From Bacteroidota bacterium (GTDB lineage: Bacteria > Bacteroidota > Bacteroidia > Palsa-965): a stretch of DNA of 64,000 nucleotides. This document shows positions 61,670 to 64,000 of this stretch, one piece after another; the first letter of the stretch is position 1, and every line of letters starts with the position of its first letter. The position numbers and the translations under genes were made by a program. Where the stretch lies: contig JADBYT010000002.1 of assembly GCA_020402865.1 (NCBI GenBank), forward strand, positions 310,001-374,000, given 5' to 3'. Under the pieces are notes generated by a model, which had not been told where the DNA came from, did not search any database, and worked only from the letters and a program-made list of their open reading frames with translations.

Positions 61670-61704
61670 AGGAACTTCTGATTCACGAACGAAAAACAAG
61701 CGAT

Positions 61705-64000
61705 ATGTCATTTCGCAAAGAAGTCAAAGTAAAGAGCAACTTCTCGCACATCACCATCAGTCTCGCCTCTCCCGAGTCGATTCTGGAGCGTTCGAGCGGA
61801 GAAGTGCTCAAGCCCGAAACCATCAACTACCGCACCTACAAGCCCGAACGCGACGGCCTGTTCTGCGAGCGTATTTTCGGGCCGGTGAAAGACTGGGAAT
61901 GCCACTGCGGTAAATACAAACGTATCCGCTATAAAGGCATTACCTGCGACCGTTGCGGTGTGGAAGTGACCGAGAAAAAAGTGCGCCGCGAGCGCATGGG
62001 TCACATCAACCTTACCGTGCCGGTAGCGCATATCTGGTACTTCCGCTCACTGCCGAACAAAATCGGCTACCTGCTCGGACTGCCCACCAAGAAGCTCGAT
62101 ATGATTATCTATTACGAGCGTTATGTGGTGATTCAGCCCGGGGTAAAAGGGAAAGACGGAATCCAGTACATGGACTTCCTCACCGAAGAACAGTACCTCG
62201 AAATTCTCGAAACCCTGCCCAAAGAGAATCAGTATCTCGACGATACCGATCCCAACAAATTTGTGGCTAAAATGGGTGCCGAAGCCCTCTACGATCTGCT
62301 CCGCGGTATCAACCTCGATGAGCTTTCGTATGAACTCCGTCACAAAGCAAACACCGAAACCTCGCAGCAGCGTAAGAACGAAGCGCTCAAGCGCCTGCAG
62401 GTGGTAGAAGCTTTCCGTCAGGCCAACAAAGTGGTTGAAAACAACCCCGGCTGGATGATCATTAAAGTAGTTCCGGTGATTCCGCCCGAACTCCGTCCGC
62501 TCGTTCCGCTGGATGGTGGCCGTTTTGCTACGTCTGACCTTAACGACCTCTACCGTCGTGTAATCATTCGTAACAACCGTCTCAAGCGACTGATTGAGAT
62601 CAAGGCTCCTGATGTAATTCTCCGTAACGAGAAACGTATGCTTCAGGAAGCGGTTGACTCACTCTTCGACAACAGCCGTAAATCGAACGCGGTGAAAACC
62701 GAATCGAACCGCGCACTGAAGTCACTGTCCGACTCACTGAAAGGTAAGCAGGGCCGTTTCCGTCAGAACCTGCTCGGTAAGCGTGTTGACTATTCAGCAC
62801 GTTCGGTAATTGTGGTTGGTCCTGAGTTGAAACTTCACGAGTGCGGTTTGCCGAAAGAAATGGCGGCCGAGCTCTTCAAGCCGTTTATCATCCGCAAACT
62901 CATTGAGCGCGGAATCGTGAAAACGGTGAAGTCGGCCAAGAAAATTGTGGACCGCAAAGACGCCGTGGTTTGGGATATTCTCGAAAACGTACTGAAAGGC
63001 CACCCGGTGCTGCTTAACCGCGCCCCGACGCTGCACCGTCTCGGTATTCAGTCGTTCCAGCCCAAACTTATTGAAGGAAAAGCTATCCAGCTGCACCCGC
63101 TCGTATGTACGGCTTTCAACGCCGACTTCGACGGTGACCAGATGGCTGTGCACGTGCCCCTGGGCAATGCCGCCATCCTCGAAGCGCAGGTGCTTATGCT
63201 TGCTTCGCACAACATCCTGAACCCTGCAAACGGTGCGCCTATCGCGGTTCCCTCGCAGGACATGGTACTTGGTCTGTACTACATGACCAAGGGCATGAAG
63301 ACGGATGATAAGATCACGGTTAAAGGTCAGGGTCTGCGTTTCTACAATGCCGAAGAAGCAATTATCGCATACAACGAAGGCCGCGTTCACCTGAACGCCC
63401 ACGTATATGTGAAGATTGACAACTACCGCGAAAAAGACGGAGACGGTACACTTTCAACCAAAGTGATCGAAACCACGCTTGGCCGTATCCTGTTCAACCA
63501 GGTGGTGCCGCGCGAAGTTGGTTATATCAACGAACTGCTCACCAAGAAATCGCTTCGCGACATTATCGGTTACGTATTGAAAGAAACCGGTATGGCTGCC
63601 ACCTCGAAGTTCCTCGATGATATCAAGGAACTCGGATTTAAAGCAGCTTTCCGTGGTGGCCTTTCGTTCAACCTCGGCGATATTATTATCCCCGAAGAAA
63701 AGGAAACGCTTATTGCCAAAGCCCACGAAGAAGTGGAAGAAGTGATGAACAACTACAACATGGGTTTCATCACCAACAACGAGCGTTACAACCAGATCAT
63801 CGACATCTGGACACACACCAACTCGAAAGTAACCAAGCGCGTACTCGATCAGCTTTCATCAGACCGTCAGGGATTCAACCCGGTTTACATGATGCTCGAT
63901 TCAGGTGCCCGTGGTTCGAAAGAGCAGATCAAACAGCTCGGCGGTATGCGTGGTCTTATGGCCAAGCCGTCGAAAGCAGGTTCTGCCGGCGGCGAGATTA
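61705..64000 (+). CDS. rpoC: RNA polymerase beta' subunit, N-terminal 765 residues (cut by window end)
   Basis: The frame from ATG 61705 stays open to the window end. [20 protein letters not shown] starts the protein; the zinc site is in [16 protein letters not shown] and [14 protein letters not shown] (about residues 66-90). [20 protein letters not shown] and the catalytic magnesium motif [12 protein letters not shown] (about residue 473) are intact. The end of the window lies in the bridge-helix region ([13 protein letters not shown]-like). The full protein should be about 1400-1450 residues. No frameshift or inserted element is seen. Confidence 0.97.
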   Translation, partial: MSFRKEVKVKSNFSHITISLASPESILERSSGEVLKPETINYRTYKPERDGLFCERIFGPVKDWECHCGKYKRIRYKGITCDRCGVEVTEKKVRRERMGHINLTVPVAHIWYFRSLPNKIGYLLGLPTKKLDMIIYYERYVVIQPGVKGKDGIQYMDFLTEEQYLEILETLPKENQYLDDTDPNKFVAKMGAEALYDLLRGINLDELSYELRHKANTETSQQRKNEALKRLQVVEAFRQANKVVENNPGWMIIKVVPVIPPELRPLVPLDGGRFATSDLNDLYRRVIIRNNRLKRLIEIKAPDVILRNEKRMLQEAVDSLFDNSRKSNAVKTESNRALKSLSDSLKGKQGRFRQNLLGKRVDYSARSVIVVGPELKLHECGLPKEMAAELFKPFIIRKLIERGIVKTVKSAKKIVDRKDAVVWDILENVLKGHPVLLNRAPTLHRLGIQSFQPKLIEGKAIQLHPLVCTAFNADFDGDQMAVHVPLGNAAILEAQVLMLASHNILNPANGAPIAVPSQDMVLGLYYMTKGMKTDDKITVKGQGLRFYNAEEAIIAYNEGRVHLNAHVYVKIDNYREKDGDGTLSTKVIETTLGRILFNQVVPREVGYINELLTKKSLRDIIGYVLKETGMAATSKFLDDIKELGFKAAFRGGLSFNLGDIIIPEEKETLIAKAHEEVEEVMNNYNMGFITNNERYNQIIDIWTHTNSKVTKRVLDQLSSDRQGFNPVYMMLDSGARGSKEQIKQLGGMRGLMAKPSKAGSAGGEI

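Overview
The window is a chromosomal segment of a member of the Bacteroidota. The evidence is a fused SecDF, three secreted proteins with type IX secretion (T9SS) C-terminal sorting domains, two PorE-type OmpA proteins, a 729-residue GSIII-type glutamine synthetase, DUF2851 and DUF2452 proteins, a SusC-style TonB receptor with an N-terminal carboxypeptidase-regulatory domain, many TAnnTTTG -7 promoter elements, and A-rich translation starts that mostly lack a Shine-Dalgarno (SD) sequence. I see no prophage, insertion sequence, CRISPR array or rRNA, so the window looks like ordinary core chromosome with small accessory insertions.

Layout. 1-2.5 kb (minus): a tight run of a truncated aldehyde-dehydrogenase-like gene, a RelE/ParE toxin-antitoxin pair, cysQ and the 5' end of gmd. 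2.6-6.1 kb (minus): a T9SS nidogen-domain protein, then a heme-motif beta-propeller lipoprotein coupled to a DCC thiol oxidoreductase. 6.2-10.1 kb (minus): a His-rich secreted protein, a ZnuD-like TonB receptor and two lipoproteins, with a palindromic site in front of the receptor; this is probably a metal (zinc-like) uptake locus. 10.1-12.4 kb (minus): a large FG-GAP repeat T9SS protein. 12.7-28.6 kb (plus): secDF, a TatA/B-type gene, glnN, two tandem porE-like genes, purM, prfA, pyrF and a DUF2851 gene. 28.8-34.4 kb: a beta-helix T9SS protein, then pspC, a K+ channel, an extended SDR, and several small conserved genes. 34.4-38.9 kb (minus): a small SD-led gene, a two-component system, alkD and nhaD. 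39-47.3 kb (plus): two amino-acid permeases, a helix-hairpin-helix protein, apt, an acyl-CoA dehydrogenase, a subtilase and a methyltransferase. 47.3-50.7 kb (minus): an overlapping operon for GDP-D-glycero-alpha-D-manno-heptose synthesis (hddC, gmhA, hddA) headed by a glycosyltransferase. 50.9-64 kb (plus): the translation/transcription block rpsU, xerC, hpf, four tRNAs, tuf, tRNA-Trp, secE, nusG, rplKAJL, rpoB and rpoC (cut by the window end).

How the parts fit. Protein export is a theme: SecDF and a Tat component move proteins across the inner membrane, PorE-type proteins anchor the T9SS in the periplasm, and the three sorting-domain proteins are likely clients. The heptose operon and gmd supply GDP-sugars for surface glycans. 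The most interesting signals are the His-rich receptor locus with its candidate operator, two genes (hpf and an 88-residue protein) that carry strong SD sequences although their neighbours do not, a degenerate aldehyde dehydrogenase upstream of a toxin-antitoxin pair, and several promoter/terminator overlaps and long hairpins between genes.
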